A stretch of DNA of 64,000 nt from Mesorhizobium loti (GTDB lineage Bacteria > Pseudomonadota > Alphaproteobacteria > Rhizobiales > Rhizobiaceae): the NCBI GenBank assembly GCA_002356515.1, contig AP017605.1, positions 2,418,001 to 2,482,000 on the forward strand, in the 5' to 3' direction. Numbering within the stretch: position 1 is the first letter of the stretch; each line of letters begins with the position of its first letter. This document shows positions 37,629-47,643 of this stretch, one piece after another. The position numbers and the translations under genes were made by a program. The notes under the pieces were generated by a model. The model saw only the letters and a list, made by a program, of their open reading frames with translations. It had not been told where the DNA came from and searched no databases.

Positions 37629-37814
37629 ATGAAGGCATTCCACTGCGGGTCGCTCGTGCCCGGCTGTGAGTGGCATACCCGTGCCGACGAGGAAGCCGAA
37701 GTGATGCGCCGTGCCGTCGAGCATATGCGCGAGACGCATGGCGAGGCTGTTATCCGCGAGACGATGATCGAGGCGATCCGTTCGCGCATCGAGAAGGTTC
37801 GCGACGCCGCGTAG
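37629..37814 (+). CDS. DUF1059 small protein
   Basis: 61 residues starting MKAFHCGSLVPGCEWHTRAD, the conserved Cys-x6-Cys and His pattern of DUF1059, then AEVMRRAVEHMRETHG. It is a possible metal-binding small protein; function unknown. A strong purine-rich site GGAGGAAAAGGAG precedes the ATG, and a GGAGCC/GGCTCC hairpin (37589-37606) overlaps the leader and could control translation. Confidence 0.85.
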   Translation: MKAFHCGSLVPGCEWHTRADEEAEVMRRAVEHMRETHGEAVIRETMIEAIRSRIEKVRDAA

Positions 37815-38114
37815 GTTTTGCCCGGCTTTGCTTCGTGGGCGGCGGCAAGCGAACCGCGCCGGCGCTCACCATTGGGTGCAGCGGGTAAAAACAGCCTCCG
37901 GCCGTGACGCCCGCGACTCGCGTTCGACGCCATCGCGGGCGCGGCGCCGGCCAGGCCTTTTCAAGTCAAAATTATATTTGCCTCCGCTAAAGTAAACCCT
38001 GCGGTAACCGAACCCATGCCAATGTCGCGCGGATAATCCGGCTACAGTGGGCTGCCAGAGAAGCCCGTCGCCACCAGGCACTGATCCGGAACGGTGGGGC
38101 GAGGTGTTTCGCGC
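37815..38114. other. Gene-free stretch before the exported-protein/subtilase pair
   Basis: 300 bases. The stretch 37965-38005 is AT-rich (TCAAAATTATATTTGCC and CTAAAGTAAACC) and is the likely promoter for the two exported proteins to the right. No gene was seen. Confidence 0.45.
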
Positions 38115-38693
38115 ATGCGCGAAAAGTCCGGCAATCGAGTGGGTTTCCGCACGGCGGCGCTCCTGCTGTGGGCGCTGGTCGGTGCGTCCCCGGCCATCGC
38201 GCAGGAAATGACGACATCGTTGGTCGACATCCATCAAGGCTCGCCGCTCAGCGATCGCGCGAGAGGCCTGGGCAATGGCGGTTACGAACTTCAGAACGGG
38301 ACCTTTGTCTCGTTCAACCAATGGTACCGCGCGAGCTGGGTCGACATGCATGTCGACCTTTTGACCCAGATCACCGAGGATACCGGCATCCTTTGGGGTT
38401 TCGGGACCGGAGAAGAGGGCGAGAAGTATCGGATCGCGCCCAGCCTCAAGCTTGGTTTCCTCACGCAGATGCATCCGAGCCCGAACAGCACGCTTTCCCT
38501 GTCGCTCACCACGACCTTTGGCGGCAAGCTCACCGAAAAGTCCTGCGAAGCCGACTATGGCGACTTCGGTACCTACAGCGTCAATTGCCGGCTCGCGGCC
38601 AGCCAGATGGCGCCTGAGGAAACCTTGAAATATCTGGTTAACGCTAAACCTGAGAGCCAGCATCTCTGGCTGAACTACCGTGTTACTTTCTGA
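38115..38693 (+). CDS. Exported protein, possible outer-membrane beta protein
   Basis: 192 residues with a signal peptide (NRVGFRTAALLLWALVGASP, cleavage near AIA-QE). The mature part is rich in alternating strands (SLKLGFLTQMHPSP, STLSLSLTTTFGGKL, HLWLNYRVTF) and ends in Phe, as outer-membrane barrels do. It has one Cys pair (KSCEADYG, VNCRLAA). No family was recognised. It is 81 bases upstream of the subtilase gene on the same strand, probably one transcript. Confidence 0.7.
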   Translation: MREKSGNRVGFRTAALLLWALVGASPAIAQEMTTSLVDIHQGSPLSDRARGLGNGGYELQNGTFVSFNQWYRASWVDMHVDLLTQITEDTGILWGFGTGEEGEKYRIAPSLKLGFLTQMHPSPNSTLSLSLTTTFGGKLTEKSCEADYGDFGTYSVNCRLAASQMAPEETLKYLVNAKPESQHLWLNYRVTF

Positions 38694-38774
38694 TCGCCGC
38701 GAGGCTGCGAATGAGGAATTCATCGCCCCGAAAGCGATCACTCATCCTGGTTGTTGTCTGACTGGAGTAGGAAC

Positions 38775-39755
38775 ATGTCGGGTACTTGCATGAAGTTCGG
38801 CCTCGCCGCCGCCCTTGTCATCCTTTCGGCGCCATTCGCGTCGGCGCAGGAGGCCCTCAACGCCGATGAGACGGCCGCGCTCTGCCACGGTGGCGGGTCC
38901 ATATGTGTGAGCGCGACGATCCCGGCCGCGCCGGCGGCGCAGACGGTACAGAACTGGATGAGCCCCGACGTCGGCGCCGCATGGGCCGCCGGGTACAAGG
39001 GCAAGGGCGTCACCATTACCATGGTCGACGACTTCAGCAGCACGTCGCGCTTTTCCGGCAATTTCGGCCTCGGGGTTCAAACCCAGCGGCACGGTGAATG
39101 GACCCGCGAGGAAGCCAGCATGGTTGCGCCCTTGGCGACGATCAGGTCGAAAGACTTCACCACCGGTTCATACGTCCCGCTGGCGAGCGGTCTGAACGTG
39201 CTCAATCTGAGCTACGGCATGTACGCCAAGGCGGGCTACAGCTTAAACCAGATCGGCTGGGCACCGGAGGAAGCTTCGATCATTTCCTACGCCGCCAAAG
39301 GGTCGGCAATTGTCTCGAAGGCAGCTGGCAACGACTCGGTTGCCGTGGGCGGCGTCACCGGCGGCCAGCAGGATTATCTCGACCTGGCCCTGGTCGGCAA
39401 AGCCTCGGCGATCTTCGTCGGTGCGCTGTCGACCAACGGCACGACGTCCAACAAGGCCCAGCTTGCCTGGTACTCCAACTACGCCGGCTCGAACACGGCT
39501 GTGCAGAGCCATTTCCTCGTCGTCGGTGTCACCGGCGACAAGACCGGCCTTTATGGCACGTCCTTCGCCGCGCCGATCATTTCAGGGTATGCGGCGATCA
39601 TCGGCAGCAAATTCACCAGCGCGACGCCGACCCAGATCACCAACGATCTGCTCAATACCGCTCGTACCGATACGCTGGTCAACTACAACCCCTCCGTCTA
39701 CGGCAAGGGCGAGGCGAGCCTTTCACGCGCCTTGGCTCCGGTGGCAATCAGGTAG
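38775..39755 (+). CDS. Subtilisin-like (S8) serine protease, secreted
   Basis: 326 residues with a Sec signal peptide (cleavage near FASA-QE, residue 25). Catalytic triad candidates: Asp85/86 in TITMVDDFSS, His106 in QRHGEWTREEASMVAP, Ser263 in LYGTSFAAPIISG, with oxyanion Asn186 in KAAGND. The His motif departs from the usual HGTHVAG, and there is little propeptide. GGAGTAGGAAC precedes the ATG at 38775. The upstream exported protein could be its partner, substrate or inhibitor. Confidence 0.82.
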   Translation: MSGTCMKFGLAAALVILSAPFASAQEALNADETAALCHGGGSICVSATIPAAPAAQTVQNWMSPDVGAAWAAGYKGKGVTITMVDDFSSTSRFSGNFGLGVQTQRHGEWTREEASMVAPLATIRSKDFTTGSYVPLASGLNVLNLSYGMYAKAGYSLNQIGWAPEEASIISYAAKGSAIVSKAAGNDSVAVGGVTGGQQDYLDLALVGKASAIFVGALSTNGTTSNKAQLAWYSNYAGSNTAVQSHFLVVGVTGDKTGLYGTSFAAPIISGYAAIIGSKFTSATPTQITNDLLNTARTDTLVNYNPSVYGKGEASLSRALAPVAIR

Positions 39756-39815
39756 CGGGTCGCGTTTCGCTCGACGAGCGCGTCGCCTGTATCCGTTAGA
39801 GCGCGACGCGTTCCA

Positions 39816-39913
39816 GAGCAATTCCAGGAAAAGTGTGAAACGGTTTTCCGTCCGGAATTGCGTAAAAACAAAGGGTTAGAGCAGTTCGCCGTTTCCGTGA
39901 AACGGTGAACTGA
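39816..39913. repeat. Double palindromic repeat between subtilase and cca
   Basis: Hairpin 1: GCAATTCC (39818-39825) / GGAATTGC (39854-39861) with nested GGAAAA/TTTTCC. Hairpin 2: 39882-39895 pairs with 39899-39912 (CAGTTCGCCGTTTC / GAAACGGTGAACTG, one G-T pair). It lies between convergent genes and can act as a bidirectional terminator. Sequence family distinct from 681-785. Confidence 0.75.
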
Positions 39914-39914
39914 T

Positions 39915-41177
39915 CTAGGTCTCCAGCGCCTTTGCCGCGCGGTCGAGCAGCGCGCCGCGATCCGGCGCAAATCCCGCTTCGATCCATTCCGTCTCGAGGT
40001 TCTTGAGGATTTCGCCGAGCTTCGGCCCCGGCGTCGCGCCAAGGGCCGTCAGATCGGCGCCCTTCAGCGGAAACACCGGTTTTTCCCATTTGAGGGCGAA
40101 GGCCAGCAGACGCGAAAAGCCGCCGGCTTCGAGCATCGCGGCATTGTCCTCGACAGCACGCACCCGCGCGGCAGCGAGCGAGAGCCGCAGCCGATCGACA
40201 AACCCTTGCCGGTCGCCGCGATAGAGCCTTTTCGCCAATTCGCCTTCGGTCGTCTTCGGTTCGACGGCCGTTGAAAGTGCCCAGTGGCGCAAGCGGTCTG
40301 ATTCCACAGTCGAAAATTTGAGCCGCTCGGCAAGCGTCTTCATGCGCGCGGCATCCGGCGGCACGATCGCTTCCAGCCGCAGCATCGAATCCGCTGCCCA
40401 GCCCAGATCCTTCTCGGCCTTGGCCAGCCCATGGATGGCGTCGATGCCCCATTTCTCGCTTTCCGGCAGCGCGGCGGTCAGCACACCGGCCTGCCGCATC
40501 CACAACAGCGCCCGCGACGGGTCGGGCGCCGACAGAAGCTTCTTCAGCTCGGACCAGACGCGCTCCGCCGAGAGTTGGGCCAGGCCCTCCTTCAGCCGGG
40601 CGCAGGCCTTCAGGCCCTCGGCGTCCGGCCGGCCCTCGCCATACCAGGCGAAGAAGCGGAAAAAGCGCAGGATGCGCAGATAATCCTCACGGATACGCGC
40701 TTCCGCATCGCCGATGAAGCGCAGCCGCCGCGCCTCGATGTCGGCAATGCCGCCGACAAGGTCGACGACGGCGCCATCCGCGTCCGCATAGAGCGCGTTG
40801 ATGGTGAAGTCGCGCCGCTCGGCATCCAGCTTCCAATCGCGTCCGAACGACACTTTGGCGCGGCGGCCATCGGTCTCGACATCGGCGCGCAAGGTGGTGA
40901 TTTCATAGGGCTTGCCGCCGGCGACCACGGTAATCGTGCCGTGCTCGATGCCGGTCGGGACCGGCTTGAAACCTTCCGCCTCGGCGCGGCGGATGGTTTC
41001 GTCGGGCAAACAGGTGGTGGCGATGTCGACATCGGCGACCGGCTGGCCCATCAGCGTGTTGCGCACCGCGCCGCCGGCGATACGCGCCTCTTCACCGCCT
41101 TGCGAAAGGGCGGAAAGCAGGCGCTGCAAATGCTTGTCGGCAAGCCAGTTGGCCCTGCCAGCGATCGAAACACTCAC
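39915..41177 (-). CDS. cca: CCA tRNA nucleotidyltransferase
   Basis: Adds or repairs the 3' CCA of tRNAs. 420 residues of the class II type: RIAGGAVRNTLMG, the catalytic DVDIATTCLPDE, then GTITVVAGGKPYEITTLRAD and ERRDFTINALYADADG (the second motif), followed by RLRFIGDAEARIREDYLRIL and the helical C-terminal part. The start overlaps the Nudix gene's end by four bases. Third gene of the DUF1285-Nudix-cca operon. Confidence 0.95.
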   Translation of the reverse strand: MSVSIAGRANWLADKHLQRLLSALSQGGEEARIAGGAVRNTLMGQPVADVDIATTCLPDETIRRAEAEGFKPVPTGIEHGTITVVAGGKPYEITTLRADVETDGRRAKVSFGRDWKLDAERRDFTINALYADADGAVVDLVGGIADIEARRLRFIGDAEARIREDYLRILRFFRFFAWYGEGRPDAEGLKACARLKEGLAQLSAERVWSELKKLLSAPDPSRALLWMRQAGVLTAALPESEKWGIDAIHGLAKAEKDLGWAADSMLRLEAIVPPDAARMKTLAERLKFSTVESDRLRHWALSTAVEPKTTEGELAKRLYRGDRQGFVDRLRLSLAAARVRAVEDNAAMLEAGGFSRLLAFALKWEKPVFPLKGADLTALGATPGPKLGEILKNLETEWIEAGFAPDRGALLDRAAKALET

Positions 41178-41809
41178 GCATAGAGCCTTTCATAGAGCGT
41201 GCGGATGATGCCGGCGGTGACGCCCCAGATACGCCGGTCGCCATAGGGCATGTCGTAGAAGAACCATTCGAGATCGTTCCACATGCGGCTGTCGCGCTTG
41301 TGGTTCACCGGATCCATCAGGAAGCGCAGCGGCACTTCAAAGGCGGCATCGACTTCGTCGGCGTTCAAGGTCAGTTGGAAACCGGGTTGTACGATGCCCA
41401 GCACCGGCGCGATGCGGTAGCCGCTGCCGGCGACATAGTCGGGCATGCGGCCGATGATCTCGATGCGATCGCCGCCAAGCCCTATTTCCTCGAAGGTTTC
41501 GCGCAGTGCCGCCGCCTCCGGGCTGGCGTCGGTGGAATCGATAGTGCCGCCGGGAAAGGCCACTTGCCCCGAATGGTTGCGCAGCCTTTCGGCCCGTTTG
41601 GTCAGCAGAACTGTCGCCTCGCCGCCATGATCGACGACCGGGATCAGCACCGCCGCATTGCGCAGCGGCTTGCCCTGGTTGAGCCGCGGATGGCCGGGAT
41701 TGAAACGATGGTCGCCATAGTCGTCGCCGGCATGCGCGTCCGGCTGCGCGGCGAAGCGCGCGCGAAAATCGGCCGATGAAAACGGCAACCGTGACAGCTG
41801 GTCCATCAT
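41174..41809 (-). CDS. CoA pyrophosphatase (Nudix hydrolase)
   Basis: 211 residues. The Nudix box is GGTIDSTDASPEAAALRETFEEIG, preceded by LRNHSGQVAFPGG, the UPF0035/CoA-specific pattern that marks CoA and acyl-CoA pyrophosphatases. The rest includes RIAPVLGIVQPGFQL and VWGVTAGIIRTLYE-like C-terminal residues. The start at 41809 overlaps the DUF1285 stop by four bases, and the end overlaps cca by four bases, so all three are translationally coupled. Confidence 0.93.
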   Translation of the reverse strand: MMDQLSRLPFSSADFRARFAAQPDAHAGDDYGDHRFNPGHPRLNQGKPLRNAAVLIPVVDHGGEATVLLTKRAERLRNHSGQVAFPGGTIDSTDASPEAAALRETFEEIGLGGDRIEIIGRMPDYVAGSGYRIAPVLGIVQPGFQLTLNADEVDAAFEVPLRFLMDPVNHKRDSRMWNDLEWFFYDMPYGDRRIWGVTAGIIRTLYERLYA

Positions 41810-42441
41810 GCGCTCAGCCGTTTCAACTGGTCCGCCGGCATGATCGGGAACACAGCACCCTTCGAGCGCACCGCGAACATCGTCTCGCCGCCGATCTCGA
41901 CCTCCTCGCCATGCCCGACCAGTTCGTACATGACAGGCCGCCCCACCAGCGCCTCCAGCCGGCCGCGCACCAGCACATAAGGCTTCAGGCCGCCGGTCTC
42001 GTGCTCGTCGACAAAGCGCAGCGGCCGTTCCGGCCCGGCTTCGACCACGTCGCCGACATTGGTGCGGAAGGTGATGATCTGCTCGTCGCCGCTGCCCGAA
42101 ACATCCATCTCGACGGCGATGAACGGCGCATCGGCGACACGGATGCCGACCTTTTCCACAGGCGTCACCAGATAGGTTCTGCCATCGGCGTCCTTGCGCA
42201 GCACGGAGGAGAAAAGCTGCACCAGCGGCATGCGGCCGATCGGGGTGCCGAGATAGAACCAGGTGCCGTCGGCCTTGATCTCCATGTCGAGATCGCCGCA
42301 AAAGTCCGGATTCCAGCGCTCGACGGGCGCCGCGCCTTTGCCGGCCCGCGCTGCGCGCGAGATCAGCGCCTCCAGGGCGCGCGCCTCGGTTGCCTCCGCA
42401 AGGCTTTGTTCGCGATGTTCGTCGTGTTCCGCCATCGTCAC
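41806..42441 (-). CDS. DUF1285 domain protein
   Basis: 211 residues (the second ATG at 42435 would give 209). The core VERWNPDFCGDLDMEIKADG, then WFYLGTPIGRMPLVQLFSSVL and DGRTYLVTPVEKVGIRVADA is the DUF1285 pattern. A structure of this family is known but the function is not. First gene of the coupled DUF1285-Nudix-cca operon in alphaproteobacteria. Confidence 0.9.
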   Translation of the reverse strand: MTMAEHDEHREQSLAEATEARALEALISRAARAGKGAAPVERWNPDFCGDLDMEIKADGTWFYLGTPIGRMPLVQLFSSVLRKDADGRTYLVTPVEKVGIRVADAPFIAVEMDVSGSGDEQIITFRTNVGDVVEAGPERPLRFVDEHETGGLKPYVLVRGRLEALVGRPVMYELVGHGEEVEIGGETMFAVRSKGAVFPIMPADQLKRLSA

Positions 42442-42576
42442 GAAATAGTCACTGTTGTTCCGCTTGTCAGCCTAAGTCTGTGATTTAAGTTCGACCATAG
42501 GCGCTACGCGAGGCCGAATCGCGGCAACCTATGATATGGTGCGGGCTGGTATTTCCAACCAAAGGGATCGAGCCGA

Positions 42577-43577
<1,001 letters not shown>

Positions 43578-43581
<4 letters not shown>

Positions 43582-43847
43582 GGTCTGGACCCGCTAATAT
43601 GATCGAAATGGCGCCTGAAATGGCAAAAAGATGCGAGGAGAATCGCGAAGGTCGGGGTCTTTCCCCCGGCCAAGCGCTTCGACGACGCAGCTTGCAGCCA
43701 TTTCGGCGTCCGGAGGATGTGGTCCATCTGCCCGACTACTTTGTCGCGGAGGACTTGAAAGCCGAATGGCTTCCTGCGCCTTCGCTCCGCGTATCCGAAC
43801 AGATGGCCTCACACCATTTCGACCATATTAGCGGGTCCAGACCCTAA
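43578..43847. mobile_element. MITE-like 270-bp element with 34-bp terminal inverted repeats
   Basis: Left end 43578-43611 and right end 43814-43847 are 34-bp inverted repeats (TTAGGGTCTGGACCCGCTAA...) with one mismatch. The 202-base middle has no gene I believe, although a weak 82-codon frame runs through. The left end supplies the stop of moxR; the right end abuts the ATG of the DUF58 gene. A TTA/TAA edge is the only hint of a target duplication. No transposase is inside, so it would move in trans. Confidence 0.85.
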
Positions 43848-44779
43848 TGGCGCGCATCGGCGAGGTCCAGGCTCCGGCAGCGACGCGCGACGCGCTCGCC
43901 CGTGGCCGGTTGCGGGCTTCGCTTGTGCCCGACCTGCTGGTCGAGGCGCGCCGCATCGTCAACACCGTGATCGCCGGCTGGCATGGCCGCCGCAAGCGCG
44001 GCATCGGCGAGAATTTCTGGCAGTTCCGGCCCTATGTCGAAGGCGACTCCTCGCGCATCGACTGGCGCCGTTCGGCCCGCGACGACCATACCTATGTGCG
44101 CGACCGCGAGTGGGAAGCCGCCCATACGGTGTGGCTGTGGGCCGACCCCTCGCCGTCCATGCTCTACAAATCGACCGGTGCCGGCGTTTCCAAGCAATCG
44201 CGCGCGCTGGTGCTGGCGCTGGCCATGGCCGAACTGCTGTCGCGCAGTGGCGAGCGCATCGCCTGGCCGGGCCTGACCGATCCGTTCACCGCCCGCAACG
44301 GCGCCGAACGCATCGCTGCCCAGCTGATGCATGCCAGCGACTTGCCGGCAAAGCCTGACCTCACGGACATCAGGCGCTTCTGCGACATCGTCATCGCCAG
44401 CGATTTCCTCGATCCGGTCGAGGAGACGATGGAATGGCTCGACGTGCTCGCCCGCCACGGCGTGCGCGCCCACCTGATCGAGGTCGCCGACCCGGCCGAG
44501 GAAACCTTCCCCTATGCCGGCCGCACCGAGTTCACCGACCCCGAGACCGGCGATAAGCTGACCGCCGGACGTGCCGAGATGCTCGGCGACGAATATCGCC
44601 TGCTCTACACCGCCCGCCGCCAGGAGCTGGCCGGCTGGTGTAAGCGGCTCGGCTGGAGCTTTACCGTCAACCACACCGATCGGCTGGCGTCCGACGCGCT
44701 GGTGCGCCTGCACATGGCCATGACCGCCGATGGCTCTTATGCCGCTAGCGGTCGCGCCGGAAAGGTGGCCGTCGCATGA
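43847..44779 (+). CDS. DUF58 domain protein
   Basis: 310 residues. The DUF58 core is KRGIGENFWQFRPYVEGDSS, then RIDWRRSARDDHTYVRDREW, followed by WLWADPSPSM (VWA-like MIDAS remnant). DUF58 proteins partner MoxR ATPases. The ATG at 43847 sits immediately at the right end of the inverted-repeat element, so the ribosome-binding site must be inside that element; nothing strong is visible. Overlaps the next gene by four bases. Confidence 0.93.
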   Translation: MARIGEVQAPAATRDALARGRLRASLVPDLLVEARRIVNTVIAGWHGRRKRGIGENFWQFRPYVEGDSSRIDWRRSARDDHTYVRDREWEAAHTVWLWADPSPSMLYKSTGAGVSKQSRALVLALAMAELLSRSGERIAWPGLTDPFTARNGAERIAAQLMHASDLPAKPDLTDIRRFCDIVIASDFLDPVEETMEWLDVLARHGVRAHLIEVADPAEETFPYAGRTEFTDPETGDKLTAGRAEMLGDEYRLLYTARRQELAGWCKRLGWSFTVNHTDRLASDALVRLHMAMTADGSYAASGRAGKVAVA

Positions 44780-47598
44780 GCTGGCTGCCGCTCTCCTTTG
44801 GCGCTCCCATGGTGCTGTGGGGCCTGCTGGCGCTGCCGGTGATCTGGTGGCTGCTAAGGCTGACGCCACCCAAGCCGCAGACCGAGATCTTCCCACCGCT
44901 GAAGATCCTGGCGCGCGTCTTGAAGCGCGAGGAGACGCCGCATCAAAGCCCCTGGTGGCTGACGCTGCTCAGGCTGCTGATGGCGGGCCTCATCGTCACC
45001 GCATTGGCCGAACCGGTCTTCAATCCGCGCGAAAAACTGCCGGCCGAAGGTGCGGCCCTTGCGCTGGTCATCGACAATGACTGGGCAAGTGCGGCCGACT
45101 GGAACAAGCGCGTCGCCACCGCCGAGCGGCTGATCAAGGATGCCGGCTCGAATGGCGTGCCGGTCATCATCGCCTTCACCGCCGAAAAGGCCAATGCGGA
45201 GATCGGCCCCTTCGATGCCGCCGCCGCACTCGACCGGCTGCGCGCCGCCAAGCCGCGGCCGATCCCGACCGACCGGCCCGCCGTCTATGCCCGCGTCGCC
45301 GGTGTGCTGGAGACCTTGCCCGGCGCCAGCGTTGCCGTGCTGGCTGACGGCCTCGCGGCCAGGGGCGACGAGGCCGCCTTCAACACGCTTTTGTCGAAGA
45401 ATGCCTCTCGCGTCGTCTGGGCAACCGCCGACCGGCTTTCGCTGACCGGCCTCACCGCCGCCGAGAACCAGGTCGATGGTTTTGCGCTCACCGCCATCCG
45501 CGCGCCAGGCGATCCGGCGCCGGCGCAGGTCACCGCCGGCGCCTTCGACGACAAGGGCCGCCGCATCGCCGATGCGACGCTGACCTTCGCGCCCGGCGAA
45601 GCCACCGCCACCGGCACGATGGCGGTGCCGTTCGAGCTGCGCAACGACTTCGCCTCGATCGCCCTCGACGGCGAGCGCCAGGCGGGTGCGGTGCGCGTGC
45701 TCGACGAAAGCTCCAAGCGCCGCCGCGTCGGATTGCTGTCGCAGGCCGAGGCCGACCAGGCGCAGCCGCTTCTGTCGCCGCTCTACTACATCAGGCGCGC
45801 GCTGCAGCCTTTCGCCGATCTGGTCGAGCCCTCCAGCGCCGATCTCGCCGACGCCATCCCGCAGATTCTCGACCAGAAACCGGCGATGATTATCATGGCC
45901 GATATCGGCACCATTCCGGCGCAGGTCCGGCAAAGGCTGGTCGACTGGGTCGACAACGGCGGCACGCTGGTGCGTTTCGCCGGCTCGCGGCTGGCCGCCG
46001 CCGGCAATGACGACGATTTGCTGCCGGTTCGCCTGCGCACCGGCGAACGTTCGCTGGGCGGCGCGCTGTCATGGACTTCGCCGCAGCCGGTCACCGAATT
46101 TCCCAAGGCCGGTCCCTTCGCCGATCTCGCACCGCCCACCGAGGTGACCGTGAGCAGGCAGGTGCTGGCCGAGCCGACACCCGATATCGTCGAGCGCACC
46201 TGGGCCGCTCTCGCCGACGGCACGCCGCTGGTCACCGGGCTGAAGAAAGGCAAGGGCACGCTGGTGCTGTTCCACGTCACGCCCGAGGCGACCTGGTCGA
46301 ACCTGCCGATCTCGGGCAGCTTCGTCGAGATGCTGCGCCGTATCGTCCAGCTGTCACGCAACCAGGGCGCGGCGATCGCCAATGCCGAAGCCGCCGCCAC
46401 GTCGCTGGCGCCCTACCGCATGATCGCGGCCGACGGCTCGCTGGTGCCGCCGACACCGGATGCGCGGCCGCTGGTGCCGGGCGCCGGCGCACTGCCGGTA
46501 ACCTTCGAGAACCCGCCCGGCCTGTACGGCTCCGAGACCGGCGTCTTCGCCCACAACCTGCTCGATGCCGCTAGCACGTTCGCGCCTCTGGCGCGCCCGC
46601 AGATCGCCGTGCCGGTCACCACGATCCAATATGCCTTCGATGAATCGCGCAATCTGAAAGGTTCGCTGGTCACCGCCGCCCTGGTGTTGATGCTGCTCGA
46701 CACGCTGGCGGTGTTCTGGATGGGCGGCCTGTTTTCGCGCCGGCCGCGCCGCGCCGGCGCGGCGGCCACCACCGCGGCGGTCCTGATCGCGCTTGGCGCG
46801 TTGTTCGGCCATGCCGATTTCGCCCGCGCCGACGATGCCAAGCCGGGCGACGAGGCGGCCATCACGGCGATTTCGAAGACCCGCATCGCCTATGTGCTGA
46901 CCGGCGTGCCGGGCGACGATTCGATCAGCCGCGCCGGGCTCGAGGGCCTGACCCGCTTCCTGATCGAGAAGACCGCGCTGGAACCCGGCGCGCCGGCCGG
47001 CGTCGACATTGCGAAGGACGAACTGTCCTTCTATCCCTTGATTTACTGGCCGATCGATCCGGCGGCGCCCATGCCGAGCCAGGCGGCGATCGCCCGCATC
47101 GACGCCTATATGCAACAGGGCGGCACGGTGCTGTTCGACACACGCGACCAGTTCGCCAACGGCATCGGCGCCGATTCCACCAGCCCGGCGACCGAGCGGC
47201 TGCGCGACATCCTCGGCAACCTCAACGTGCCGCCGCTGGAGCCGGTGCCGTCGGACCACGTGCTGACCAAGTCCTTCTTCATCCTGCCGGAATTCCCCGG
47301 CCGCTTCGCCGGCAGCCCGCTCTGGGTCGAGGCCTCGCTCGACGCCAGCAATGCCGACAACCGGCCGGTGCGCACCGGCGACGGCGTCTCGCCGATCATG
47401 ATCACCGCCAATGATTTCGCCGGCGCCTGGGCGGTCGATGAGAATGGCGACCCGCTGCTGCCGACCGTGCCGGCCGACCCGATGCAGCGCGTCTATGCGC
47501 TGCGCGCCGGCGTCAACATCATGATGTACATGCTGACCGGCAACTACAAATCCGACCAGGTGCATGTGCCCATATTGCTCGAACGGCTGGGGCAATAA
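44776..47598 (+). CDS. BatA-type N-terminus with DUF4159, membrane protein
   Basis: 940 residues. An N-terminal BatA-like double membrane segment (MVLWGLLALPVIWWLL, LLRLLMAGLIVTALAEPV) precedes a large periplasmic part. Two more segments lie near residues 640-690. The C-terminal DUF4159 runs from about AAITAISKTRIAYVLTG, with FYPLIYWPIDP and GGTVLFDTRDQF, to MMYMLTGNYKSDQVHVPILL. Third gene of the MoxR operon and the usual alphaproteobacterial partner; structural details are by family. Confidence 0.92.
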   Translation: MSWLPLSFGAPMVLWGLLALPVIWWLLRLTPPKPQTEIFPPLKILARVLKREETPHQSPWWLTLLRLLMAGLIVTALAEPVFNPREKLPAEGAALALVIDNDWASAADWNKRVATAERLIKDAGSNGVPVIIAFTAEKANAEIGPFDAAAALDRLRAAKPRPIPTDRPAVYARVAGVLETLPGASVAVLADGLAARGDEAAFNTLLSKNASRVVWATADRLSLTGLTAAENQVDGFALTAIRAPGDPAPAQVTAGAFDDKGRRIADATLTFAPGEATATGTMAVPFELRNDFASIALDGERQAGAVRVLDESSKRRRVGLLSQAEADQAQPLLSPLYYIRRALQPFADLVEPSSADLADAIPQILDQKPAMIIMADIGTIPAQVRQRLVDWVDNGGTLVRFAGSRLAAAGNDDDLLPVRLRTGERSLGGALSWTSPQPVTEFPKAGPFADLAPPTEVTVSRQVLAEPTPDIVERTWAALADGTPLVTGLKKGKGTLVLFHVTPEATWSNLPISGSFVEMLRRIVQLSRNQGAAIANAEAAATSLAPYRMIAADGSLVPPTPDARPLVPGAGALPVTFENPPGLYGSETGVFAHNLLDAASTFAPLARPQIAVPVTTIQYAFDESRNLKGSLVTAALVLMLLDTLAVFWMGGLFSRRPRRAGAAATTAAVLIALGALFGHADFARADDAKPGDEAAITAISKTRIAYVLTGVPGDDSISRAGLEGLTRFLIEKTALEPGAPAGVDIAKDELSFYPLIYWPIDPAAPMPSQAAIARIDAYMQQGGTVLFDTRDQFANGIGADSTSPATERLRDILGNLNVPPLEPVPSDHVLTKSFFILPEFPGRFAGSPLWVEASLDASNADNRPVRTGDGVSPIMITANDFAGAWAVDENGDPLLPTVPADPMQRVYALRAGVNIMMYMLTGNYKSDQVHVPILLERLGQ

Positions 47599-47643
47599 GA
47601 TGAGGTTCTTTATTGCATCTCCGCGGATCGACCGGGGTAAGCC

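Noticed and set aside
43599..43847. An 82-codon frame inside the inverted-repeat element
   Set aside because: It runs through the right terminal repeat, has no ribosome-binding site of note and no recognisable domain; repeats explain the sequence better.
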